Assembly: GCF_014638745.1 (NCBI RefSeq)
Contig: NZ_BMFO01000004.1
Location: forward strand, 124,001-188,000
Direction: 5' to 3'
Length of the DNA: 64,000 bases
Source of the DNA: Arenimonas maotaiensis
GTDB taxonomy: Bacteria; Pseudomonadota; Gammaproteobacteria; Xanthomonadales; Xanthomonadaceae
In this document: piece after piece, positions 1 to 8,699 of the stretch
How the letters are laid out: each line of letters begins with the position of its first letter
How positions within the stretch are numbered: the stretch's first letter is position 1
Notes under the pieces: model-generated
Database searches by the model: none
What the model saw: only the letters and a program-made list of their open reading frames with translations
Told to the model about the DNA's origin: nothing
Translations under genes and position numbers: made by a program

Positions 1-1
1 T

Positions 2-166
2 TTCGTGGCCAAGGACGACCCGGATACGCTCACGCCGGAGGAAGAGCGCCAATGCCGGGCCTGGTGGGATCTGATCGTATCGGCCAAGTCCCAGGCGGTC
101 TGGCGCCGCACGCGCGCGCTGTACGAGCAGGAGTGCCGCAAACCGCAGGCCGAAATCCGGCCATGA
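2..166 (+). CDS. C-terminal end of an unidentified protein (partial)
   Basis: An open frame runs in from the left edge and ends at TGA 164-166, giving 54 residues of the C-terminus. The segment is rich in Arg, Glu, Lys and Trp and looks soluble and alpha-helical. No domain is recognisable in so short a piece. A strong hairpin follows at once, which supports this being a real gene end. The frame starting with ATG at 52 in another phase runs on antisense to the two cytochrome genes and is a shadow. Confidence 0.6.
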   Translation, partial: FVAKDDPDTLTPEEERQCRAWWDLIVSAKSQAVWRRTRALYEQECRKPQAEIRP

Positions 167-193
167 AAAAAGCGGGCCGTAGCCCGCTTTTTA
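166..193. terminator. Bidirectional intrinsic terminator
   Basis: Perfect 11-base inverted repeat (167-177 and 182-192) around a 4-base loop, with A-run and T-run arms. It lies between the end of the left-edge gene (+) and the end of the cytochrome c gene (-), so it can stop transcription from both sides. Confidence 0.85.
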
Positions 194-210
194 AGATCAT
201 GCGAGTCGGT

Positions 211-546
211 TTATTTGACCACGCCCATCTGACCCGGCAAGGAACCGAAGTACACCGCGAGGTTGGCCATATCGGCTTCGCTCAGGGCTTGGACTTGGCC
301 GGCCATCACGGCATTGTTGCGCTTGCCGGACTTGTAGTCCTTCAGCACTTTCAGCAGGTAGTCCGGATACTGGCCGGCCAGCTTCGGGTAGGTGTTGTCG
401 AGGGTTTTGTTGCCGTCGGCGCCATGGCAGGCGGCGCAAACGACGGCCTTCTGCTTGCCGGCGGCGGCGTTGCCTTTGACGCCCATGGCGGAGGCTTGTC
501 CGGCGAGGACGAATGCGGCAAGCGCGAGAGCGAGTTGGGTCTTCAT
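211..546 (-). CDS. Monohaem cytochrome c, c4/c5-like, periplasmic
   Basis: Predicted class I c-type cytochrome of 111 residues that carries electrons in the periplasm. A Sec signal peptide covers about residues 1-20 and ends in AGQASA. The haem motif CAACH is at residues 37-41, and Met81 in the NAVMAG stretch is the likely sixth ligand. The YPKLAGQYPDYL segment is typical of the domains that make up dihaem cytochrome c4. The gene lies 13 bases downstream of a second monohaem cytochrome and is probably cotranscribed with it. The electron partners (bc1 complex or a terminal oxidase) are not in the window. Cytochrome identity is certain; the subclass is inferred. Confidence 0.92.
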   Translation of the reverse strand: MKTQLALALAAFVLAGQASAMGVKGNAAAGKQKAVVCAACHGADGNKTLDNTYPKLAGQYPDYLLKVLKDYKSGKRNNAVMAGQVQALSEADMANLAVYFGSLPGQMGVVK

Positions 547-559
547 CTGGTGGCTTCCC

Positions 560-886
560 TTATTTCTTCGCCGGCGTCTGCGCGGAGATGTAGGCGGCGA
601 TGTCGGCGATTTCCTGGGCGTTGAAGCTCATGGCCTGCGCTTTCATGGTCGGATGGCTGCGCTCGCCCTTGGCGTAGGCGGTCAACGCACTGACGAGATA
701 GGCTTCGTTCTGGCCGGCGATCTTCGGCACGTGGTAGCTCGGGTAGGCGTTCTTGTATTCTGCGATGCCATGGCAACCGGTGCAGGTATACGCCAGGGAC
801 TTGCCTTTCCGCGCATCGCCTTTGGCCAGGGCGTTACCGGCGGCAAGCGCCAGCACGAGGCCGAGAAGAAGGGGTGTTTTGCTCAT
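560..886 (-). CDS. Monohaem cytochrome c, c4-like, periplasmic
   Basis: Predicted class I cytochrome c of 108 residues. The signal peptide covers about residues 1-21. The haem motif CTGCH is at 35-39, and Met81 in the SHPTMKAQAM stretch is the probable axial ligand. The HVPKIAGQNEAYL stretch matches the same c4-type pattern seen in the neighbouring gene, so the two look like the separated halves of a dihaem c4. It is the first gene of the pair. A TATAAT-type -10 element lies about 32 bases upstream. The divergent RND operon starts 152 bases away. Confidence 0.92.
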   Translation of the reverse strand: MSKTPLLLGLVLALAAGNALAKGDARKGKSLAYTCTGCHGIAEYKNAYPSYHVPKIAGQNEAYLVSALTAYAKGERSHPTMKAQAMSFNAQEIADIAAYISAQTPAKK

Positions 887-917
887 ATCGGGGCCGGGAA
901 ATGGTTCGAGTGGGGCA

Positions 918-948
918 ATTATACCCAGAATTCACCGGTATCAGGCAA
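918..948 (-). promoter_or_regulatory. Candidate promoter of the cytochrome c pair
   Basis: On the minus strand a perfect TATAAT lies at 923-918. A TTGCCT element at 948-943 gives a long 19-base spacer. The -10 is convincing and the -35 is weak. It lies in the 152-base divergent gap before the RND operon. Confidence 0.4.
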
Positions 949-1038
949 GTATCCGTGACTTTAGGCAGATACACGGCGACCGGCGCAACGCTAGCATGGC
1001 CGGTAATTTCCCACCTTCGCGCAACCGGCAGGCACTCC

Positions 1039-2154
1039 ATGCAATCTTCTTCCAATAACGTCAAATCCGCTTTTCTGCTGATCGGCCTGAGTCTGGCGCT
1101 GGGCGCCTGCGGCGGCAAGCCCGATGCCAAGGCCGAAGGCGCACCCCAGGACGGCAAGCCGGGCGCCGGGCAGAAGGCGCCGGATCCGGTCACGGTGGAG
1201 GCGGTGCCGGTCAGCCGGCGCGCCATCGCCGCCAGCTACTCGGGCACCGCGCCGCTGGAGGCGCGCGGCGAGTCGCAGGTGGTCGCCAAGACCTCCGGCG
1301 TGGCGCTCGCGGTATCCGCCGAAATCGGCCAGCGCGTACATGCCGGCCAGGTCCTGGTCCGCCTGGACTCCGACCGTTCGCGCCTGCAGGCGGCGCAGAG
1401 CAACGCCCAGGTGCGCAAGCTGGAGGCCAACTACAACCGCGCGCTGGAGCTGTCGAAGCGGCAGCTGGTGTCGGCAAACGACGTCGACCAGCTGAAATAC
1501 GACTTGGAGAACGCGCGCGCGGTCAACCGCCTGGCCAATCTCGAGGTCTCCTACGCGAACGTGACCGCGCCGATTTCCGGCGTGATCGCCGAGCGTTCGA
1601 TCAAGCCGGGCAATTTCGTGCAGATCAACACCCCGATCTTCCGCATCGTCGACATCTCCCGCCTGGAGGCCACCTTGAACGTGCCGGAGCGCGAGTTGGC
1701 CACGCTGAAGGCCGGCCAACCGGTGGCGCTCACCGTCGATGCCCTGCCGGGCCAGCGCTTCGAAGGCCGCGTCGACCGCATCGCGCCGGTGATCGATTCC
1801 GGCAGCGGCACCTTCCGCGTGGTCTGCTCGTTCGACGCCGGCGAGCTGCTGCAGCCCGGCATGTTCGGGCGCCTGCGCATCGACTACGACCAACGCGCCG
1901 ACGCCCTGGTGGTGCCGCGTTCGGCGTTGTTGGACGACGAGAACAATCCGGCGGTGTTCGTGGTGCGCGACGGCAAAGCGGCCCGGGTCGGCATCCGCGC
2001 CGGCTATACCGAAGGCGAGTGGATCGAAATCCGCGGCGGCCTGAACGCCGGCGACCGCGTGGTCACCGCCGGCAAGGTCGCGCTGCGTGACGGCACCCCG
2101 GTGCAGGTCCTGGGCGACAAGCCCAAGGCGGCCGCCAAACCGGACGCCAAATGA
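1039..2154 (+). CDS. RND efflux adaptor (membrane fusion) lipoprotein
   Basis: Predicted periplasmic adaptor of an RND efflux pump, 371 residues. ATG 1039 is chosen because it puts a signal peptide and the lipobox LGAC (Cys24) at the N-terminus; the frame is open back to 874 but that stretch is not protein-like. The order is the usual one: lipoyl/biotinyl half (about residues 85-130), a short coiled-coil hairpin, the second lipoyl half with the VTAPISG turn, a beta-barrel (LEATLNVPERELATLKAG) and a membrane-proximal domain. It overlaps the next gene by ATGA, so translation is likely coupled. No outer-membrane channel gene accompanies it. Confidence 0.93.
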   Translation: MQSSSNNVKSAFLLIGLSLALGACGGKPDAKAEGAPQDGKPGAGQKAPDPVTVEAVPVSRRAIAASYSGTAPLEARGESQVVAKTSGVALAVSAEIGQRVHAGQVLVRLDSDRSRLQAAQSNAQVRKLEANYNRALELSKRQLVSANDVDQLKYDLENARAVNRLANLEVSYANVTAPISGVIAERSIKPGNFVQINTPIFRIVDISRLEATLNVPERELATLKAGQPVALTVDALPGQRFEGRVDRIAPVIDSGSGTFRVVCSFDAGELLQPGMFGRLRIDYDQRADALVVPRSALLDDENNPAVFVVRDGKAARVGIRAGYTEGEWIEIRGGLNAGDRVVTAGKVALRDGTPVQVLGDKPKAAAKPDAK

Positions 2155-5100
2155 TGGACGGCGCTCAACACGACCCGGCCGCACGTTCCGACGGCGGCTT
2201 CAGCCTGGTGGAGTTCTCCACCCGGCGGCGCGTCACCATCCTGATGGCGACGTTGACGTTCCTGCTGTTCGGCTTCCTGGCGCTGTCCAACCTGAAGGTC
2301 AACCTGCTGCCGGACCTGAGCTATCCGACGCTCACCGTGCGTACCGAATATACCGGTGCGGCGCCGGCGGAAGTGGAGACGCTGATCACCGAGCCCGCCG
2401 AAGAGGCGCTTGGCGTGGTCAAGGGCCTGCGCAAGCTGAAATCGGTCTCGCGCACCGGCCAGAGCGACGTGGTGCTGGAATTCGCCTGGGGCACCGACAT
2501 GGACCAGGCCAGCCTGGAGGTCCGCGACAAGATCGAGACCCTGCAACTGCCGCTGGAGGCCAAGGCCCCCGTGCTGCTGCGCTTCAATCCCACCACCGAG
2601 CCGATCACCCGTCTGGTGCTGACCGCCAAGGGCGGCAACCCCGACGACCTGCGCCGGCTCACCGAGCTGCGCCGTTTCGCCGACGACGACCTGAAAAAGA
2701 AGCTGGAGCCGGTCGAAGGCGTGGCCGCGGTCAAGGTCGGCGGCGGCCTGGAGGACGAAGTGCAGGTCGAGATCGACCAGCAGAAGCTGGCCCAGCTCAA
2801 CCTGCCGATCGACACCGTGATCCAGCGCCTGAAGCAGGAGAACATCAACGTCTCCGGCGGCCGCCTGGAGGAGGGCAACCAACGCTATCTGGTGCGCACG
2901 GTGAACCAGTTCGCCAGCGTCGAGGAGATGCGCGACATGCTGGTCACCACCCGGTCGGCCAGCGACAACGGTGCCGCCAGCGCCGCGCAGCAGATGATGG
3001 CGATCGCGGCGCGCACCGGCTCGGCCGAGGCCATCGCCGCCGCCAGCAACGTGCGCAGCAGTTCGGGCGGCTCCGGCAGCACGCCGGCGGCCGGCATGCC
3101 GGTGCGCCTGAAGGACGTGGCCGAGGTGCGCCAAGGCCACAAGGAGCGCGAATCGATCATCCGGCTCGGCGGCAAGGAGGCGGTGGAGCTCGCCATCTAC
3201 AAGGAAGGCGACGCCAATACCGTCTCGACCGCCGATGCGGTCTCTGCCAAACTCGAGCAGCTGCAACGCGAGATGCCGTCCGACATCGAACTGACCGTGG
3301 TCGACGACCAATCCAAGTTCATCCGCAGCGCCATCAGCGACGTCAAGTTCGACGCCGTGCTGGGCGGCCTGTTGGCGGTGCTGATCATCTTCCTGTTCCT
3401 GCGTGACGGCTGGAGCACGTTCGTGATCTCGCTGTCGCTGCCGGTGTCGATCATCACCACGTTCTTCTTCATGGACCAGTTCGACCTGACCCTGAACGTG
3501 ATGTCGCTCGGCGGCCTGGCGCTGGCCACCGGCTTGGTGGTGGACGACTCGATCGTGGTGCTGGAGAGCATCGCCAAGGCGCGTGAGCGCGGCTTGGGCG
3601 TGTTCCGCGCCGCCATCGAGGGCACCCGAGAGGTCAGTCTGGCGGTGGTGGCCTCGACCCTGACCACCATGGCGGTGTTCCTGCCGCTGGTGTTCGTGGA
3701 GGGCATCGCCGGCGAATTGTTCCGCGACCAGGCGTTGACCGTGGCGACCGCCATCGGCATCTCGCTGGTGGTTTCGATGACCCTGATCCCGATGTTGAGC
3801 GGCTGGCGCGATACCGCGCCGATGGCGTTCGCCGAGGAGCCCGCGCATCCGCGTTGGCAGCCGACGCGCGCCTGGCAGCGGCCCCTGGCCTGGCTCGCAT
3901 ACCGTTCCGGCACCGCCGTGCGCTGGCTGTACACCGGCCTCTTCTGGCTTGCCGTACGCGCCTGGCGTCTGGCATCGCGGATCGTCGGTCCGGTGATGGG
4001 CCGCTTGAGCGATCTGGCGATGTCGCCCTATCACCGGCTGGAGCAGGCTTACCTGCGGCAGCTGCCGCGCGCGCTCGAGCGGCGCGCGGGCGTGCTGGCG
4101 GTGGCCGGCGCGGCGTTTGCGCTGAGCCTGCTGGCGGTCCCGCTGCTGGGCACCGACCTGATCCCGCAGTTGGCGCAGGACCGCTTCGAAATGACGGTCA
4201 AGCTGCCGCCGGGCACGCCGCTGCGCGACACCGACCAGGTGGTGCGTTCGCTGCAGCAGACGCATGCCGGCGATCCTGGCATCAAGGCGCTGTACGGCGT
4301 CAGCGGTTCCGGCACCCGGCTGGACGCCAGCCCGACCGAGAGCGGCGAGAACATCGGCAAGCTCACGGTGGTGATGGCCGGCGGCGGCGAGAAGCAGGAA
4401 ACGGCCCTGACCGAAGCGTTGCGCCGCAGCGGCCAGGCGGTGGCCGGCGCGCAGATCGACTTCAGCCGCCCCGAACTGTTCAGTTTCTCGGCGCCGCTGG
4501 AAATCGAGCTGCGCGGCCAGGATCTGGCCGAAATCCAGGTCGCCGGCCGCAAGTTGGCCGACATGCTGCGCGCCAACCCGCATTACGCCGACGTCAAGTC
4601 GACCGTCGAGCAGGGCTTCCCGGAAGTGCAGATCCGCTTCGACCAGGAACGTGCCGGCGCGCTGGGCCTGACCACGCGCCAGATCGCCGACATGGTGGTG
4701 AAGAACGTGCGCGGCGACGTGGCCACGCGCTACAGCTTCCGCAGCCGCAAGATCGACGTGCTGGTGCGGGCGAGCCAGAACGACCGCGCCAGCGTGGACG
4801 ACATCCGCAACCTGATCGTCAATCCCGGCGCCGCCAATCCGGTGACCCTGTCCACCGTGGCCGACGTGGTCGCCACCACCGGCCCGAGCGAGATCCACCG
4901 CGCCGATCAGGTGCGCGTGGCGGTGGTGTCGGCCAACCTGCGCGACATCGATCTGGGCACCGCGGTCGCCGAGGTCGAGGATATGGTGCGTACCGATCCG
5001 CTCAGCGCGGGCATCCGGATGCACATCGGCGGGCAGGGCGAGGAGCTGGCCGAGTCGATCGGCTCCCTGCTGTTCGCCTTCGGGCTGGCGGTGTTCCTGG

Positions 5101-5627
5101 TCTATCTGGTGATGGCCTCGCAGTTCGAATCGCTGCTGCACCCGTTCGTCATCCTGTTCAGCATTCCGCTGGCGCTGGTCGGCGCGATCCTGGCCCTGCT
5201 GCTGACCGGCTCCACGGTGTCCGTGGTGGTGTTCATCGGCCTGATCCTGCTGGTCGGCCTGGTGGTGAAGAACGCCATCATCCTGGTCGACCGCGTCAAC
5301 CAGGCGCGCGAGGCCGGTCTGCCCAAACGCGAGGCGCTGATCGAAGGCGCGCGCTCGCGCCTGCGCCCGATCGTGATGACCACGCTGTGCACCCTGTTCG
5401 GCTTCCTGCCGCTGGCGGTGGCCACCGGTGACGGCGCCGAGGTGCGCGCGCCGATGGCCATCACGGTGATCGGCGGCCTGCTGGTCTCGACCTTGCTGAC
5501 CCTGCTGGTCATCCCGGTGGTGTACGACCTGCTCGACCGGAAATCGGATGATTTCTACGTGGCCCGCGGCCGCTTGGCCCGCGCCCGTTCCGAGGACGAG
5601 CTGGACGCGGAGGGCGGTGCGGCATGA
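2151..5627 (+). CDS. RND efflux pump permease (first of two)
   Basis: Inner-membrane proton-driven RND transporter of 1158 residues, longer than the usual 1020-1060. The N-terminal amphipathic start and first membrane helix (about 27-46) are typical, and the TM4 proton-relay pair is intact (VVDDSIVVLE, Asp464-Asp465). Two inserts explain the extra length: an Ala/Ser/Gly-rich stretch at about 263-320, and a Trp/Arg-rich stretch at about 553-627 in the central cytoplasmic connection. The second half repeats the fold and ends with the LVGLVVKNAI helix. Start and stop overlap both neighbours by ATGA. Substrate is not predictable. Confidence 0.93.
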   Translation: MMDGAQHDPAARSDGGFSLVEFSTRRRVTILMATLTFLLFGFLALSNLKVNLLPDLSYPTLTVRTEYTGAAPAEVETLITEPAEEALGVVKGLRKLKSVSRTGQSDVVLEFAWGTDMDQASLEVRDKIETLQLPLEAKAPVLLRFNPTTEPITRLVLTAKGGNPDDLRRLTELRRFADDDLKKKLEPVEGVAAVKVGGGLEDEVQVEIDQQKLAQLNLPIDTVIQRLKQENINVSGGRLEEGNQRYLVRTVNQFASVEEMRDMLVTTRSASDNGAASAAQQMMAIAARTGSAEAIAAASNVRSSSGGSGSTPAAGMPVRLKDVAEVRQGHKERESIIRLGGKEAVELAIYKEGDANTVSTADAVSAKLEQLQREMPSDIELTVVDDQSKFIRSAISDVKFDAVLGGLLAVLIIFLFLRDGWSTFVISLSLPVSIITTFFFMDQFDLTLNVMSLGGLALATGLVVDDSIVVLESIAKARERGLGVFRAAIEGTREVSLAVVASTLTTMAVFLPLVFVEGIAGELFRDQALTVATAIGISLVVSMTLIPMLSGWRDTAPMAFAEEPAHPRWQPTRAWQRPLAWLAYRSGTAVRWLYTGLFWLAVRAWRLASRIVGPVMGRLSDLAMSPYHRLEQAYLRQLPRALERRAGVLAVAGAAFALSLLAVPLLGTDLIPQLAQDRFEMTVKLPPGTPLRDTDQVVRSLQQTHAGDPGIKALYGVSGSGTRLDASPTESGENIGKLTVVMAGGGEKQETALTEALRRSGQAVAGAQIDFSRPELFSFSAPLEIELRGQDLAEIQVAGRKLADMLRANPHYADVKSTVEQGFPEVQIRFDQERAGALGLTTRQIADMVVKNVRGDVATRYSFRSRKIDVLVRASQNDRASVDDIRNLIVNPGAANPVTLSTVADVVATTGPSEIHRADQVRVAVVSANLRDIDLGTAVAEVEDMVRTDPLSAGIRMHIGGQGEELAESIGSLLFAFGLAVFLVYLVMASQFESLLHPFVILFSIPLALVGAILALLLTGSTVSVVVFIGLILLVGLVVKNAIILVDRVNQAREAGLPKREALIEGARSRLRPIVMTTLCTLFGFLPLAVATGDGAEVRAPMAITVIGGLLVSTLLTLLVIPVVYDLLDRKSDDFYVARGRLARARSEDELDAEGGAA

Positions 5628-8600
5628 GCGTCGCCGGATTCAGCATCAAGCGCCCCGTCACCACGGTGATGTTCTTCGTCTCGATGTTCGTGGTCGGGCT
5701 GATCGCGGCCGTGCGCCTGCCGCTGGAGGCCTTTCCGGCGGTGACCTTCCCGGGTATCTTCCTGCAGTTGCCGTACAGCGGCTCGACGCCCGAGGAAGTG
5801 GAGCGTACCGTGCTGCGCCCGGTCGAGGAGGCGGTGTCGACCATGACCGGCGTCAAGCGCATGGAGGGCAGCGCACGCGCCGACGGCGCCTCGATGTTCA
5901 TCCAGTTTTCGGACTGGGAGCGCGACGCCTCGATTGCCGCGTCGGAGGCGCGCGAGCGCATCGACGCCATCCGCGACGAGTTGCCGGACGACCTGCAACG
6001 CTACTTCGTGCTGAAGTTCTCGACCAGCGACGAACCGGTGCTGAAGGTGCGTCTGGCCAGCAACCGCGACCTGACCCGCGAATACGACATGATCGAACGC
6101 GAGTTCAAGCGCCGGCTGGAACGCATCAACGGCGTGGCCCGGGTCGAGGTCACCGGCGCGCCGCCGAACGAAGTCGAGATCGCCATCGCGCAGGACCGGC
6201 TCGACGCCCGCGGCATCAGCCTGAACCAGCTCAACAGCCGCCTGCGCGACGCCAACTTCTCGGTGTCGGCCGGTCAGATCGACGACGGCGGACGCCGGTT
6301 CCGGGTGCAGCCGGTCGGGGAGATCGACGACCTGCAGCAGTACCGTGACATCGTCATCGACGGCAAGGGCACGCGTCTGGCCGACGTCGCCGACGTGCAG
6401 CTCAAGCCGGCGCGCATGGATTACGGCCGCCGCCTGGACGGCCGACCGGCGGTCGGACTCGACATCTTCAAGGAGCGCAGCGCCAACCTGGTGCAGGTGG
6501 CGCGCGACGTGCTGGCCGAGGTCAACACCATCTCGCGCGATCCGGAAATGGACGGCGTGCAGGTGCTGGTGGTCGAGGACCAAGGCGAGGCGGTGACCGG
6601 CTCCTTGCTGGAACTGGCCGAGGCCGGCCTGGTCGGTCTGCTGCTGTCGATCATCGTGCTGTATTTCTTCCTGCGCCATTGGCCGTCGACGCTGATGGTC
6701 ACCACCGCCATTCCGATCTGCTTCGTGATGACCCTCGGCTTCATGTACTTCGCCGGCGTCACCCTCAACATCCTGACCATGATGGGCCTTCTGCTTGCGG
6801 TCGGCATGCTGGTCGACAACGCCGTGGTGGTGGTCGAGAGCATCTACCAGGAGCGCGAACGCATGCCCGGCCAGCCGGTGCGCGCTTCGCTGATCGGCAC
6901 CCGCAACGTCGCCATCGCGCTGTCGGCCGGCACGCTCTGCCACTGCATCGTGTTCGTGCCGAACCTGTTCGGCGAACGCAACATGCTCAGCATCTTCATG
7001 TCGCAGATCGCCATCACCATCTCGGTCTCGCTGCTGGCCTCCTGGCTGGTCGCGGTCAGCCTGATTCCGATGCTGTCGGCGCGCCTGAAGACGCCGCCGG
7101 CGGTGCGTAACGACGACGGCCTGATCCCGCGCCTGCAGCGCCGCTATGCGGCCTTCCTGCGCTGGACCCTGGAGCACCGCGGCAAGAGCGTGCTCGGCAT
7201 CCTGCTGATCGTCGCGGTCAGCCTGGTGCCGATGACGCAGATGAAGACCAACATGTTCGGCGGCGAGGACATCGGCGAAACCAGCGTGTTCTACCAGTGG
7301 AACGGGGCCTACACCAAGGAGCAGATGTCGGACGAAATCGCCCGCGTCGAGGCCTTCCTGGAGGCCAACCGCAAGGCCTACGGCATCACCCAGATCTATT
7401 CGTACTTCAGCGAGCAGGGCTGGGGCGGCACCAACATCAAGTTCGAATCCGACAGCGCCCAAGACAGCAAGAAGCTGGTCGACCGCATCCGCGAGGAACT
7501 GCCGAAATCCGCCCGGGCCAAGCTCGGCATCGGCAACCAGGGCGGCGGACCGGGCGGCGGCGGAGGCTTCGGCGGCAATACCGTGCAGGTCCAGCTGGTC
7601 GGCGACTCCTCGGAGACGCTGAAGGCGCTGGGTGCCGACATCGTACCGATGCTGGCCACGCTGCCGCAGCTGCGCGACGTGCGTGTCAACGTCGGCGACA
7701 AGAACAGCGAGCTGTCCGTGCGCGTCGACCGCGAGCGCGCGGCCGCGTTCGGCTTCAGCGCCGAGCAGGTCTCGCAGTACGTCGGCCTGGCCCTGCGCGG
7801 CGCGCCGCTGCGCGAGTTCCGCCGCGACGACACGGAAGTGCCGGTCTGGGTGCGTTTCGCCGGCGCCGAGGATTTCGGCACCGAGGACATCGCGGGCTTC
7901 ACCGTGCTGGCGCCGGACGGCAACAGCGTACCGCTGCTGGCCCTGGTCGACGTCGAGGTCAAGGCCGCGGCCACCGAGATCCAGCGCTCGAACCGCCAGA
8001 CCACGTTGGCCATCGAGGCCAACATGGCCGACAAGGTGACCCCGCCGGAAGCGCGCAAGGCCATGGAAGAGCGTCTCAAGCAGGTCGCGTTCCCGCCCGG
8101 CTACACCTTCAGCTTCGACGGTGGCGGCGGGCAGGACGACAACGAGGCGATGCAGCAGATGCTGTTCAATCTGTTGCTGGCGCTGGTGATGATCTATGTG
8201 GTGATGGCGGCCGTGTTCGAATCGCTGCTGTTCCCGTCGGCGATCATGAGCGGCGTGGTGTTCTCGGTGCTGGGGGTGTTCTGGCTGTTCTGGCTGACCG
8301 GCACCGAATTCAACGTCATGGCCTTCATCGGCATCCTGGTGCTGATGGGCGTGGTGGTCAACAACGGCATCGTGATGATCGAGCACATCAACAACCTGCG
8401 CCGCGGCGGCATGTCGCGCACCGATGCGCTGGTGGAGGGCAGCCGCGAGCGCCTGCGGCCGATCCTGATGACGATGGGCACCGCGATTTTGGCCATGGTG
8501 CCGATCTCGCTCGGCCAAACCCAGATGGCCGGCGACGGTCCGCCGTATTTCCCGATGGCGCGCGCCATCGCCGGCGGCCTGGCGTTCTCGACCGTGGTCA

Positions 8601-8692
8601 GTCTGCTGTTCCTGCCGACCATCTACGCGATCCTGGACGATCTGCGTACCGGCGCGGTGCGCGGATTGCGCGCCGCACGCGGGGTCGGTTGA
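5624..8692 (+). CDS. RND efflux pump permease (second of two)
   Basis: Second RND transporter, 1022 residues, of normal AcrB-like length and starting at the ATGA overlap with the first. The N-terminus (FSIKRPVTTVMFF) is classical. TM4 reads VGMLVDNAVVVVES, so the second relay Asp is Asn here, whereas the upstream paralogue has Asp-Asp. A Gly-rich run (GGGPGGGGGFGG) sits near residues 640-652 in the second periplasmic loop. One adaptor with two dissimilar RND proteins recalls heteromeric pumps of the MdtABC/MuxABC kind, but orthology to those is not claimed. The gene ends 7 bases from the convergent TraB-family gene. Confidence 0.92.
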   Translation: MSVAGFSIKRPVTTVMFFVSMFVVGLIAAVRLPLEAFPAVTFPGIFLQLPYSGSTPEEVERTVLRPVEEAVSTMTGVKRMEGSARADGASMFIQFSDWERDASIAASEARERIDAIRDELPDDLQRYFVLKFSTSDEPVLKVRLASNRDLTREYDMIEREFKRRLERINGVARVEVTGAPPNEVEIAIAQDRLDARGISLNQLNSRLRDANFSVSAGQIDDGGRRFRVQPVGEIDDLQQYRDIVIDGKGTRLADVADVQLKPARMDYGRRLDGRPAVGLDIFKERSANLVQVARDVLAEVNTISRDPEMDGVQVLVVEDQGEAVTGSLLELAEAGLVGLLLSIIVLYFFLRHWPSTLMVTTAIPICFVMTLGFMYFAGVTLNILTMMGLLLAVGMLVDNAVVVVESIYQERERMPGQPVRASLIGTRNVAIALSAGTLCHCIVFVPNLFGERNMLSIFMSQIAITISVSLLASWLVAVSLIPMLSARLKTPPAVRNDDGLIPRLQRRYAAFLRWTLEHRGKSVLGILLIVAVSLVPMTQMKTNMFGGEDIGETSVFYQWNGAYTKEQMSDEIARVEAFLEANRKAYGITQIYSYFSEQGWGGTNIKFESDSAQDSKKLVDRIREELPKSARAKLGIGNQGGGPGGGGGFGGNTVQVQLVGDSSETLKALGADIVPMLATLPQLRDVRVNVGDKNSELSVRVDRERAAAFGFSAEQVSQYVGLALRGAPLREFRRDDTEVPVWVRFAGAEDFGTEDIAGFTVLAPDGNSVPLLALVDVEVKAAATEIQRSNRQTTLAIEANMADKVTPPEARKAMEERLKQVAFPPGYTFSFDGGGGQDDNEAMQQMLFNLLLALVMIYVVMAAVFESLLFPSAIMSGVVFSVLGVFWLFWLTGTEFNVMAFIGILVLMGVVVNNGIVMIEHINNLRRGGMSRTDALVEGSRERLRPILMTMGTAILAMVPISLGQTQMAGDGPPYFPMARAIAGGLAFSTVVSLLFLPTIYAILDDLRTGAVRGLRAARGVG

Positions 8693-8699
8693 GCGCGAC

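Noticed and set aside
2004-5141. 1045-codon open frame on the minus strand
   Set aside because: It lies antisense to the RND permease, is dominated by His, Gln, Arg, Gly and Ala, and has no domain. This is the usual shadow of high-GC third positions.
5555-8518. 987-codon open frame on the minus strand
   Set aside because: Antisense shadow of the second RND permease with the same low-information composition.
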